DNA of 45,957 nt, from contig CABUDI010000014.1 in the NCBI GenBank assembly GCA_902490305.1, positions 1 to 45,957 of the forward strand, written 5' to 3'. Shown one piece after another: positions 25,747 to 32,680 of the stretch. A program made the position numbers and the translations under genes. The stretch's first letter is position 1; the number at the start of each line of letters is the position of its first letter. Below the pieces are notes generated by a model. That model saw only the letters and a list, made by a program, of their open reading frames with translations. It did not search any database and was not told where the DNA came from. Source of the DNA: an uncultured Collinsella sp. Lineage in GTDB: Bacteria; Actinomycetota; Coriobacteriia; Coriobacteriales; Coriobacteriaceae.

Positions 25747-25795
25747 AGTTATGGGGGTACTTTTTTACATTTTATAAAAAAGCGTACCGATAACT
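25747..25795. promoter_or_regulatory. AGTTATGGGGGTA dyad, copy 1
   Basis: AGTTATGGGGGTAC (25747-25760) faces GTACCGATAACT (25784-25795) across an AT-rich centre. A related dyad lies at 28484-28531. It precedes the DUF4143 remnant and may be its old promoter/operator. TATTCCCACT (25796-25805) follows directly. From 25806 to 26048 I see two copies of AGTTTCGAAAG, one hairpin and a degenerate frame, no sound gene. Confidence 0.5.
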
Positions 25796-25847
25796 TATTC
25801 CCACTTAGTTTCGAAAGTCGAATAGTTTTGAAGTTTCGAAAGCGGCG

Positions 25848-25875
25848 TCCCAACATGCGTAAGGGCATGTTGGGA
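25848..25875. terminator. hairpin, possible terminator
   Basis: TCCCAACATGC and GCATGTTGGGA form a perfect 11-bp stem with a 6-base loop. No T tract follows on either strand. It lies downstream of the degenerate minus-strand gene at 26049-26291. Confidence 0.4.
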
Positions 25876-26048
25876 TCCGCACCAGTAAAACAGGAATTGA
25901 CTCACGCGAGGAGGCGCCGCCCCGTCGCCTCGATGCGTGCGACAGGCAGATTAGGTTTGGGGAGTAGAACGGCCCTTGCGCGAGGCGTGAATTGTAATCG
26001 ATAAAGCCGAGCTTTGAGAACATGCGGTTTATCTCGTCGAACGTTGAG

Positions 26049-26291
26049 TCAACAGGGGCTTGCGCCCCGTCGGCCGACTTGGCGACGCCCATGCCCATGA
26101 TGCCGGGCACAAGTGTGAATGCGCCACGTGGAGGCGAAGGGGTCACCCGAAAGGTTGATGGTAAGCGAGCACCAGAGGTCAAGGTGGTCCTCGCCTTCCG
26201 GGTTTGTGAGGTCGAGGGCGAGTGCCCCTCCCTCGGTCGCGTACAGCGGCGGCAGGCACTCGGCCAGCTCCTCAGTCATAAGCGCTTGCAT
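26049..26291 (-). pseudogene. degenerate hypothetical gene (DUF2958-like start)
   Basis: ATG 26291 follows a good GGAGGGGAG site. The product begins MQALMTEELAECLPPLYATE, which resembles the start of DUF2958 proteins carried on mobile elements, then continues DHLDLWCSLTINLSG. Beyond about position 26160 this frame turns into Arg/His/Cys-rich sequence, while another minus frame reads GIMGMGVAKSADGAQAPVDS and FDEINRMFSKLGFIDYN down to about 25980. I read this as one gene broken by a frameshift. Family assignment is weak. Confidence 0.35.
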
Positions 26292-26670
26292 GTCCGTCTC
26301 CCCTCCAGGCCACGTCGGACCCCTAGAATCTTCGCCCCGCGGGCAAAGCCTCGGCGCGCCCCATGACATCTCGGCTTTGCCCCCTGCAATGTCGCGCAGC
26401 GGAGACACCACCTGAGACGGATGTCGATGCATCGAACCCGAGACCGGGCGCGGCGGCGGGGAGCCTCTCGTGCGAACAATCTGCTCGATCCTGCCGCACC
26501 CATCTTAAAAAAGTTCGAAAACCGTTCAATCGTACGACATCCGTCGAACAGTCGGGGGTACACACCACTACAGAAGGCCCACGGAACGGGGGGCGAGATG
26601 GTCGGCGACGGGTTCAAGGCACTCTCCGGCCCCACGCTCCGCTAGGGAGGGCGTCGGGAGGGAGGCCGTA
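26292..26670. other. gap without a convincing gene; one 10-bp inverted repeat
   Basis: Perfect arms GGGCAAAGCC (26341-26350) and GGCTTTGCCC (26373-26382) lie upstream of the degenerate minus-strand gene. A plus-strand frame ending near 26644 (GGEMVGDGFKALSGPTLR) looks partly protein-like but has no supported start. The rest is unexplained. Confidence 0.35.
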
Positions 26671-27132
26671 ATGGGTGAGAAGGGCGAGCGGCCGGAGCGG
26701 GTGTTCCCCGGCAGGACAGACCCGTGGTTCATAGCGGCCATGGTGATTGTGGCGGGCGGTTTATCCGCGGCGTGTATCGCGTGTTTCCTGAGCTCGAGTC
26801 CCGCGCTCCTATGGGGCTGGCTCGCGCTGCTACCCGTCCCGGCCCTCGTGGCCCTGGCCGCCCTTCCCGTCCGCAGCAACCGCCTCGAGCTCTACGGCGA
26901 CCGCCTCGTCGTCGTGTACGCTGGGATGCGTTCGGTGATACCCTACGCCCACGTGCGGGGCGTCCGGCGCACCAGGACGCTCTGGGCGGGGACGGCCAAC
27001 TCGCTCGACCGCGTCTATATCGAGGCGCCCTACGACGGCGACGCCATCGTCTCGGTGACCGACAACGATGCCCTCGTGGCAGAGCTCGAGCGTAGGTGCG
27101 GCCTGCGGCCCGGCTGCGAACAAGGCAACTAG
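26671..27132 (+). CDS. small membrane protein with bacterial PH domain (YyaB/DUF1200-like)
   Basis: 153 residues. Two adjacent membrane helices occupy about residues 20-63 (IAAMVIVAGGLSAACIACFL and WGWLALLPVPALVALAAL). The rest is a bacterial PH-like domain: NRLELYGDRLVVVYAGMRSV, IPYAHVRGVRRT, and SLDRVYIEAPYDGDAIVSVT. GGGAGGGAGGCC precedes the ATG. Such proteins are common but of unknown function. It lies inside the accessory block between guaA-like 14-mers. Confidence 0.72.
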   Translation: MGEKGERPERVFPGRTDPWFIAAMVIVAGGLSAACIACFLSSSPALLWGWLALLPVPALVALAALPVRSNRLELYGDRLVVVYAGMRSVIPYAHVRGVRRTRTLWAGTANSLDRVYIEAPYDGDAIVSVTDNDALVAELERRCGLRPGCEQGN

Positions 27133-27559
27133 CTTCGCAGGGCGGCTATCAGCGACTTGCTGCTCATCGTCATATCACGACGGTCAATTCTGGGTCGGGC
27201 TGGCGGAGCACGTCGAGGGCGGAAGGTATGGCGTCGCCCGCATCGTCTTCGGCGCGGAGCCGTCCGATGAGGAGATTCTGCGATTCGTTACAAGCAAATG
27301 GGAGAAGCTCTCGTTCTTCGGTGGCGAACCGGCTGAGGCAAGCAAGCCCGCGAAGAACCCCAAGCGGCGCGCTCGCGAGGCGGCGAAAGCCCTCAAGCAG
27401 CCAGCGATGAACACCAAGGCGCAGCAGGCTCTCGCGGCACAGCGGGAAGCGATGAAGCGGGAGTCGGCTCAAGCAAGAAGCCAGCGTCGCGCGGATGAGG
27501 CGGAGGCGCGCTTCGAGCAGCGAAAGCTGAAGCGCAAGCAGAAGCATCGTGGGCATTGA
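27068..27559 (+). CDS. YjdF-family protein (DUF2992), 5' end probably lost
   Basis: The part from about 27170 is clearly YjdF-like: HDGQFWVGLAEHVEGGRYGV, RIVFGAEPSDEEIL, then a Lys/Arg/Gln-rich tail (NPKRRAREAAKAL, TKAQQALAAQREAMKRES) ending KRKQKHRGH. The only in-frame ATG (27068) lies inside the PH-domain gene and gives a Cys/Ser-rich leader unlike the family. A neighbouring frame reads DLLLIVIS directly before the homology, which looks like the proper first strand. So a one-base frameshift or 5' truncation is likely. Function of YjdF is unknown; in Firmicutes it is often under an azaaromatic-sensing riboswitch, not seen here. Confidence 0.6.
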   Translation: MPSWQSSSVGAACGPAANKATSFAGRLSATCCSSSYHDGQFWVGLAEHVEGGRYGVARIVFGAEPSDEEILRFVTSKWEKLSFFGGEPAEASKPAKNPKRRAREAAKALKQPAMNTKAQQALAAQREAMKRESAQARSQRRADEAEARFEQRKLKRKQKHRGH

Positions 27560-27724
27560 TCGCCATTTGCAGCAAAGCAAACCATATACAGCAGCGGCGC
27601 CAGTTCCACTTGAAGCCGACGCCGCGTAGACGCTGATGGTGACGGCTATGCACGGGCACGGTCGCGCCACCGCACTTCACAGCTTGTTTCTCAAGTATTT
27701 GGGACGCACACGCGGCGTTCAAAA

Positions 27725-27743
27725 ATGCGGAGCGACTCCGCAT
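27725..27743 (-). terminator. terminator of the ToxN-like gene
   Basis: ATGCGGAG and CTCCGCAT form an 8-bp stem with a 3-base loop. On the minus strand it is followed by TTTTTGAACG. It lies 24 bases after the ToxN-like stop. Confidence 0.68.
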
Positions 27744-27767
27744 GGCTCGAGACTGAGCCGAGGTGCC

Positions 27768-28217
27768 CTACTTCTCGCCCTCCAGCAGCCCCACGATGCG
27801 GTCGATGTCGACGGCAAAGCGAGGCCTTCCCTCGCGCTCGTAGCGGTCGAGGTATGCCTGGCACTCGGAGACAATGCGCTTGGTGTTGACGTCGATGATG
27901 CGCTGGAGCGTCTCGTAGTAGGCCGAGCCCTCGGTCCTGAAGCGGCGCTGGTAGGCCTTGGTTATGGGGAACATCTTGATGTAGTGGATGCCGTGGCGGC
28001 AGCCGGGGCGCGTCGTGGGGCGGGGTGGCAACGCAAAGTACTGGTCTTTGGGCACGTTAGGGGCGACGTTGGAACGCAGCGGCACAGCGAAGTCCCTGCG
28101 CTTCCCGCGGAAACGCAGCCTCACCACCACGATACAGGGGCGATTGTGCTTAAGCATAAGTTCGCGGTCGCCCTCGACGAGGTCGAAGAAGTCCTGGGAG
28201 ATGGATACGATCTTCAT
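27768..28217 (-). CDS. ToxN/AbiQ-like type III toxin candidate
   Basis: 149 residues. RPCIVVVRLRFRGKRRDFAV followed by PLRSN (residues 26-50) and HYIKMFPI (about 84-91) match the layout of ToxN/AbiQ/CptN endoribonucleases, whose antitoxin is a short repeated RNA made just upstream. The C-terminal half is helical (NTKRIVSECQAYLDRYEREG). GGGGGC precedes the ATG, and a terminator follows. Upstream, a strong hairpin at 28243-28266 sits where type III systems have the terminator between antitoxin RNA and toxin. I do not see clear tandem RNA repeats, so the type III assignment is tentative. It belongs to the accessory block. Confidence 0.58.
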   Translation of the reverse strand: MKIVSISQDFFDLVEGDRELMLKHNRPCIVVVRLRFRGKRRDFAVPLRSNVAPNVPKDQYFALPPRPTTRPGCRHGIHYIKMFPITKAYQRRFRTEGSAYYETLQRIIDVNTKRIVSECQAYLDRYEREGRPRFAVDIDRIVGLLEGEK

Positions 28218-28440
28218 CGGTTACGCCCCCTTCATACGAAGCGGGGCCCGCATCGCTGCAGGCCCCTACAGGTGGGCGATATTCTACGCCTTGCGGCACC
28301 CCGTCGCCCACGGAGGTTAAACGTACACGTAAGCCGTACTCTGAAAGCCGCGGCTTCCGGCAAGTAGTTTATACCACGAAAGGTCGCTTTCAATGCGCAT
28401 AGCTCGCAAAATAGCACGCGCTGGGCCGTCACCCCTGGCC
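28218..28440 (-). ncRNA. candidate structured RNA upstream of the ToxN-like gene
   Basis: On the minus strand a TTGAAA and TATAAA pair (28365-28400, spacing only about 14) could start a short RNA. It would contain an 8-bp stem GTGGGCGA/TCGCCCAC around 28280-28320 and end at a GGGGCC-GCA/TGC-GGCCCC hairpin (28243-28266), just before the toxin start. Order and size match a type III antitoxin locus, but tandem repeats are not evident. Confidence 0.25.
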
Positions 28441-28483
28441 GTTACCCTCCAATCTTCATTGGAGTCAGCAGGTCAATTCATAT

Positions 28484-28531
28484 AGTTATGGGGGTATATC
28501 CTAAAGGGAATCAAATTTATACCCCATAACT
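28484..28531. promoter_or_regulatory. AGTTATGGGGGTA dyad, copy 2
   Basis: AGTTATGGGGGTATA (28484-28498) faces TATACCCCATAACT (28518-28531). It is the better of two related dyads, the other being 25747-25795. Each is followed within about 10 bases by a TATTCCCACT sequence. A further small hairpin, CTCCAAT/ATTGGAG, lies near 28447-28464. Confidence 0.55.
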
Positions 28532-28541
28532 AAGGAATTTT

Positions 28542-28555
28542 CTATTCCCACTCGA
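28542..28555. other. guaA-3'-end-like 14-mer, copy B (candidate att site)
   Basis: CTATTCCCACTCGA, identical to copy A at 25259. On the minus strand the surrounding bases encode LAIEWE and TAG, again a GMP synthase-like ending. It separates the toxin/PH-domain part from the methyltransferase part of the accessory block. Confidence 0.5.
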
Positions 28556-28694
28556 TGGCTAGAGCCCTGGTGTAATTGACTGGATCACCGTTCCGGGAAC
28601 CGGTATCGACCTACCTGTCCGCCAAACTCCTTCTTCAGCTCCAGCCTAGTATCTGACTCGCGCTGTTATAAGCGAAAACCGAAGAGATGCATCT

Positions 28695-28725
28695 TTGCCA
28701 AGAAAATAAGGTTAGCCTTATCTTA
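28695..28725 (+). promoter_or_regulatory. promoter overlapped by a DtxR/IdeR-like iron box
   Basis: TAAGGTTAGCCTTATCTTA (28707-28725) matches the 19-base DtxR/IdeR iron box at 15 positions by my count and contains the perfect palindrome ATAAGGTTAGCCTTAT. TTGCCA (28695-28700) and TATCTT (28719-28724) would be the -35 and -10, 18 bases apart, so a bound repressor would block transcription. The methyltransferase gene starts 56 bases downstream. Confidence 0.62.
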
Positions 28726-28780
28726 CTGCATGATTCGTGTGTTATGGTTAGATGGCTCTAACTTTTTGGGGGCGATAGCC

Positions 28781-29410
28781 ATGCACGAACGCAAGGACTT
28801 CTGGGACAAGAATGCCGGTCGGTACGACCGTTTCATGCGAAACGACCGGGCGGCGTATGAGAAGATGTATGGGCTGATCCGGCCGGTGGTGAAAGAAAAA
28901 ACCGTACTGGAGGTTGCCACCGGCACGGGGCTTATCGCAAAGAGCATCGTGAATACAGCGGCGCATATCGAGGCTACGGACGCTTCTGCACAGATGATCC
29001 TTGAAGCAAAACGGGACAATCAATCCGCAAAGCTGCACTTTTCCGTACAAGATATGTTCCGCCTGCCCTATGCACAGAAGTCCTTCGAAGTGGTGATCGT
29101 GTCCAACGCGCTTCACATAGTGCCGCATCCGGAAAAGGCCCTGCAAGAAATCAGGCGGGTGCTGAAGGACGACGGCGTGCTCATCGCGCCAACCTTCACC
29201 CACGCGGGGAACTCGGTTTCCGGCAAAGCAAAAGCCCTTTTCATGAGCATGGCGGGATTCCCCCTCCACAGCAGGTGGACAAGCGAGGAATACCTGCGTT
29301 TCCTGCGTCAAAACGGCTGGGCGGTGCAGAAAAGCGCGGTGCTGAAGGCCTCGTTCCAGTTGACCTATACGGAATGCACGAAATCGGAGGGGCCAGATGT
29401 CGTTCTTTGA
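28781..29410 (+). CDS. class I SAM-dependent methyltransferase
   Basis: 209 residues. The SAM fold is plain: LEVATGTGLIAKSIV (motif I, about residues 44-58), EATDASAQMILEAK (motif II) and FEVVIVSNALHIVPHPEKAL (motif IV). GGGGGC lies before ATG 28781. It resembles UbiE/COQ5-like small-molecule methyltransferases. Codon and base use is less GC-rich than the flanking core genes, which suggests acquisition from a Firmicute. It lies behind an iron-box promoter and overlaps the next gene by 14 bases. Substrate unknown. Confidence 0.85.
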   Translation: MHERKDFWDKNAGRYDRFMRNDRAAYEKMYGLIRPVVKEKTVLEVATGTGLIAKSIVNTAAHIEATDASAQMILEAKRDNQSAKLHFSVQDMFRLPYAQKSFEVVIVSNALHIVPHPEKALQEIRRVLKDDGVLIAPTFTHAGNSVSGKAKALFMSMAGFPLHSRWTSEEYLRFLRQNGWAVQKSAVLKASFQLTYTECTKSEGPDVVL

Positions 29411-29818
29411 AAACACCCGCAAGCCCGTGGGCCTCGGCGGAAAACTTATGGTTGCCATGATGAATCTGGGCCACGGCCCTGTGGCGCGGTGGGGACTTCA
29501 ATTTCTACGACTTGCGCCAAACGCCAAAGTGCTAGATTGCGGCTGCGGCGGCGGGGCAAACATAAAACGACTGCTGAAAAAATGCCCGCATGGCGTCGTC
29601 AAGGGCATCGACTATTCGCCCGTCAGCCTGGAGAAGGCTAGAAAGCTCAACCGAACTGCAATTCAGGAGGGACGTTGCGCCGTTCTGCAAGGCAGTGTGG
29701 CGGATATGGCGTTTGAGGACGCCATGCGGGCATTTTTGCATCCATCCCGCACATGGCGATAGGCATGACGGCCATAGCGGCTGTGCTGGCGGCAATTACG
29801 ACAGTTTTTATTCACTGA
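29397..29818 (+). pseudogene. methyltransferase N-terminus joined to a transporter C-terminus by deletion
   Basis: The first 100 codons encode a second SAM methyltransferase: GGKLMVAMMNLGHGPVARWG, motif I VLDCGCGGGANIKRLLKKC, motif II GIDYSPVSLEKARKLN, up to GSVADMAFEDA. There the natural sequence stops. A different frame continues as FASIPHMAIGMTAIAAVLAA and ITTVFIH, then TGA at 29816-29818, which looks like the last helix of a membrane transporter. So an internal deletion near 29715-29735 fused two genes and left both inactive. As read from its ATG, the product is 121 residues. Confidence 0.65.
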
Positions 29819-29829
29819 GGAAGGAACCT

Positions 29830-30660
29830 ATGAAATGTAAAATCGAGAAAAACACCGTGCAGGAGACGCTGATCCTCCCGCTGTATTCCCGGAAGCTGTG
29901 TACGGAGCTGTACCCGAACCTTTACAGGGATGAAACAGCGGTTCGTCTGCTCGACCAGATCGACTACGACTTTTCAAAGGCAGAGAAAAACTCCCGCAGC
30001 CTGATACAGCGCTTTGGTGCGCTGGAGGTGGCAATGCGGCAGGGTGATCTTGCTTTCGAGGTACAGGATTACCTGAAAGGCCACCCCAATGCGGCGGTGG
30101 TCAATCTGGGCTGCGGACTGAACAACACCGGCAGAACCTGCGACAACGGTAGATGCAAAATTTACAATCTGGACTTCCCGGATGTGATTGCCTTGCGGCA
30201 GCAGCTACTGCCCGCCGGGGATCGAGAACAAAATATCCCCTGCGACCTGAAAGACACCACATGGTTTAGCAAAATCGATGCCTCCGGCGGGGCGGTGTTC
30301 TTTGCCTCCGGGGTGTTCTATTACTTTCTGACCCAGCAGGTCCGGGAACTGGTGCGGGAGATGGCGGACGCTTTCCCCGGCGGTGTGCTGGTCTTTGATG
30401 CTGCCAATCGGACAGCAGTAAAGATGATCGCAAAAACATGGCTTAAGACTGCAAAAATCAAGGATGTGGGGGCATATTTTGCGGTTTCGGATGCCGCCAA
30501 GGAAATCGGCACGTGGGACAGCCGTCTGCAGGTCACAAGTCGCGGCTATATGCTGGGCTACAACGATTTGAGAGACCCTTCTGTCAGCGGCTTTTTCCGG
30601 TTTCTCGCAAGGGTCGGTGACAACGGGATGAAAATGCAAATCGTGAAAATAAGATTTTAA
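29830..30660 (+). CDS. SAM-dependent methyltransferase, leucine carboxyl methyltransferase (LCM) type
   Basis: 276 residues. LPLYSRKLCTELYPNLYRDE, then VNLGCGLNNTGRTCDNG (the LCM/PPM1-type motif I) and YNLDFPDVIALRQQLLP. GGVLVFDAANRTAVKM follows in the C-terminal half. This family includes tRNA-wybutosine and polyketide O-methyltransferases, and a small-molecule version seen in Clostridia. AGGAAGGAACC precedes the ATG. It closes the iron-box gene set, whose middle has been deleted. Target unknown. Confidence 0.83.
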   Translation: MKCKIEKNTVQETLILPLYSRKLCTELYPNLYRDETAVRLLDQIDYDFSKAEKNSRSLIQRFGALEVAMRQGDLAFEVQDYLKGHPNAAVVNLGCGLNNTGRTCDNGRCKIYNLDFPDVIALRQQLLPAGDREQNIPCDLKDTTWFSKIDASGGAVFFASGVFYYFLTQQVRELVREMADAFPGGVLVFDAANRTAVKMIAKTWLKTAKIKDVGAYFAVSDAAKEIGTWDSRLQVTSRGYMLGYNDLRDPSVSGFFRFLARVGDNGMKMQIVKIRF

Positions 30661-30672
30661 GAGGCAAAAACG

Positions 30673-30786
30673 AAGCGCATTCACTTTGACGTCGAAGAAG
30701 ACGGCTTTTACGGCGCATATTGGGCATGCAAGGACACGCATACAGCAGCGGGCACGGATTCAATTGAAACCGTGCCCGCTATCTGA
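30673..30786 (+). pseudogene. start of an alpha/beta hydrolase-like gene, truncated
   Basis: Reads KRIHFDVEEDGFYGAYWACK followed by a few codons and TGA at 30784. This resembles the opening of small alpha/beta hydrolases of the acyl-CoA thioester hydrolase type, but ACG stands where ATG is expected and the frame runs directly into a terminator hairpin. About 13 bases separate it from the preceding methyltransferase. Probably the truncated next gene of the acquired cluster. Confidence 0.4.
30747..30780. terminator. hairpin between the methyltransferase cluster and guaA
   Basis: AGCGGGCACGG and CCGTGCCCGCT form a perfect 11-bp stem with a 12-base loop. On the plus strand it is followed by ATCTGATACTATATTATTTT. 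It lies 35 bases after the guaA stop and can serve both directions. Confidence 0.65.
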
Positions 30787-30814
30787 TACTATATTATTTT
30801 ATCGAACGTCTGTT

Positions 30815-32413
30815 CTATTCCCATTCAATGGTCGCGGGCGGCTTGGACGTGATGTCGTAGCACACGCGGTTGGCGCCGGGAACCTCGGCAACGATGCGGC
30901 CGGAGATGCGGGCCAAGACGTCGTAGGGCAGCTTGGCCCAGTCGGCGGTCATGGCGTCGCTGGACTCGACGGCGCGCAGGATGATCGGGCGCTGATAGGT
31001 GCGCTCGTCGCCCATAACGCCAACGGACTTGATGTCGGGCAGGACCGCGAAATACTGCCAGCAGCTGTGCTCGGAGTTGCGCTCACCAGTCTGCTCAAAC
31101 AGACGCTGGTTGTAGGCGTCGAGCTCCTCGCGCACGATAGCGTCGGCGTTCTTGAGGATCTCGAGCTTCTCCTTATCGACCGCGCCGATGATGCGGATGG
31201 CCAGACCAGGGCCCGGGAAAGGCTGGCGGAACACGATATGACTCGGCAGTCCGAGCGCCAGACCAAGCGCGCGGACCTCGTCCTTAAAGAAGTGGTCGAG
31301 CGGCTCAATGAGGTCGAAGTGCACGCCTTCGGGGAACGGGATCAGGTTGTGATGGCTCTTGATGGTGGCCGTCTTGCCGCCCGTCTTGCGAGCGCCGGAC
31401 TCGATGATGTCGGGGTAGATGGTGCCCTGAGCCAGGTACTTCACGGGTTTACCATCGGTCTCAAGCTGCTGAGCAACCGCGAAGAACTCTTTCCAGAACT
31501 GCGTACCGATGATGCGGCGCTTCTCCTCGGGCTCGGTCACACCGGCCAGAAGCTCGGCATAGCGGTCCTCGGCGTGGACGTGGATAAAGTCGACGTCAAA
31601 CTGCTTGGTGAAGACCTCCTCCACCTGCTCGGGCTCGCCCTTGCGCAGCAGGCCATGGTTGATGAACACGCAGGTCATCTGCTTGCCCACGGCGCGAGCG
31701 CCCAGCGCAGCCACGACGGAGGAGTCGACGCCACCGGACAGGGCCAGAATCACGCGGTCGTCGCCGACCTTCTCGCGGAACTCAGCCGTCATGGTCTCGA
31801 CCAGGTTGTCCATGCTCCAGTTGGGCTCCAGGCCGCAGATCTCAAACAGGAAGTTGCTCAGCAGCTGCTGACCGTACTCGGAGTGCTTGACCTCGGGGTG
31901 GAACTGCGTGGTGAAAATCTTGCGCTCGACGCACTCCATGGCGGCAACCGGGCACACGTCGGTGCTAGCGGTAACGGTAAAGCCCTCGGGCACCTCGGAA
32001 ACGGCGTCGCGATGGCTCATCCACACGGTCTGCTCCATGGGCGTGGAGTTAAAGAGCTTGGCGCCGGCCGTGCGCGTGATGGTGGCGCGGCCGTACTCGC
32101 CCACCTCGGAGTGACCGACCTTGCCGCCGAGCGTCACCGCCGTGATCTGATGGCCGTAGCAGAAGCCCAAGACGGGAAGGCCCAGGTCAAAGATGGCGGG
32201 GTCGATGGACGGAGCGTCCTCGGCGTACACGGAGGCCGGACCGCCAGAAAGGATGAGCGCAGAGGCGTTCATCTCGCGAATCTCGTCGGCCGATATGTCG
32301 CAGGGAACAATCTCGGAATACACGTTGAGGTCGCGGACGCGACGGGCAATGAGCTGACCGTACTGCGCACCAAAGTCGAGTACGAGGACCTTTGCGGAAG
32401 CCTTTTGATCCAT
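30815..32413 (-). CDS. guaA: GMP synthase (glutamine-hydrolysing)
   Basis: 532 residues. Converts XMP to GMP using glutamine and ATP in the cytoplasm. The N-terminal class I amidotransferase domain has the nucleophile in LPVLGFCYGHQITAV and the His-Glu pair in TQFHPEVKHSEYG. The ATP-pyrophosphatase domain has the P-loop ALSGGVDSSVVAALG, and the C-terminal dimerisation domain ends DITSKPPATIEWE. ATG 32413 follows AGAGGGGG. Its last bases CTATTCCCATTCAA (on the plus strand, 30815-30828) match the two guaA-like 14-mers at 25259 and 28542. The gene itself looks intact. Confidence 0.97.
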   Translation of the reverse strand: MDQKASAKVLVLDFGAQYGQLIARRVRDLNVYSEIVPCDISADEIREMNASALILSGGPASVYAEDAPSIDPAIFDLGLPVLGFCYGHQITAVTLGGKVGHSEVGEYGRATITRTAGAKLFNSTPMEQTVWMSHRDAVSEVPEGFTVTASTDVCPVAAMECVERKIFTTQFHPEVKHSEYGQQLLSNFLFEICGLEPNWSMDNLVETMTAEFREKVGDDRVILALSGGVDSSVVAALGARAVGKQMTCVFINHGLLRKGEPEQVEEVFTKQFDVDFIHVHAEDRYAELLAGVTEPEEKRRIIGTQFWKEFFAVAQQLETDGKPVKYLAQGTIYPDIIESGARKTGGKTATIKSHHNLIPFPEGVHFDLIEPLDHFFKDEVRALGLALGLPSHIVFRQPFPGPGLAIRIIGAVDKEKLEILKNADAIVREELDAYNQRLFEQTGERNSEHSCWQYFAVLPDIKSVGVMGDERTYQRPIILRAVESSDAMTADWAKLPYDVLARISGRIVAEVPGANRVCYDITSKPPATIEWE

Positions 32414-32680
32414 GGTATCCCCCTCTTGTTGGCGGGGAGCCGGTGCCCACCCGCGTGAATGAACGAAAATAACCTCCATAGTGTACACGTTATATGGGGT
32501 TTCTCGTCCCTCGCAGCCATCAGCGCACGGCAAACGCACGACCAGGCCCCAATTTGACGGCAATTGAAGTGTTACCAAACGTTACGGATGATGTAATACG
32601 TTTGAACATTGGACGCCCTGTGCCACAATACTGCCGAACGACTCCGCCTCTGCGGCGGCAAATACGATAGGAATACCAGC

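Noticed and set aside
26276..26635. 119-codon minus-strand frame in the accessory block
   Set aside because: Arg/Ser/Pro-rich composition, no start signal and overlap with the inverted repeat.
27636..28367. 243-codon plus-strand frame opposite the ToxN-like gene
   Set aside because: It is the shadow of the minus-strand gene, which has a start, motif pattern and terminator.
30686..32458. 590-codon plus-strand frame opposite guaA
   Set aside because: guaA is certain on the other strand. The plus frame has no recognisable domain.
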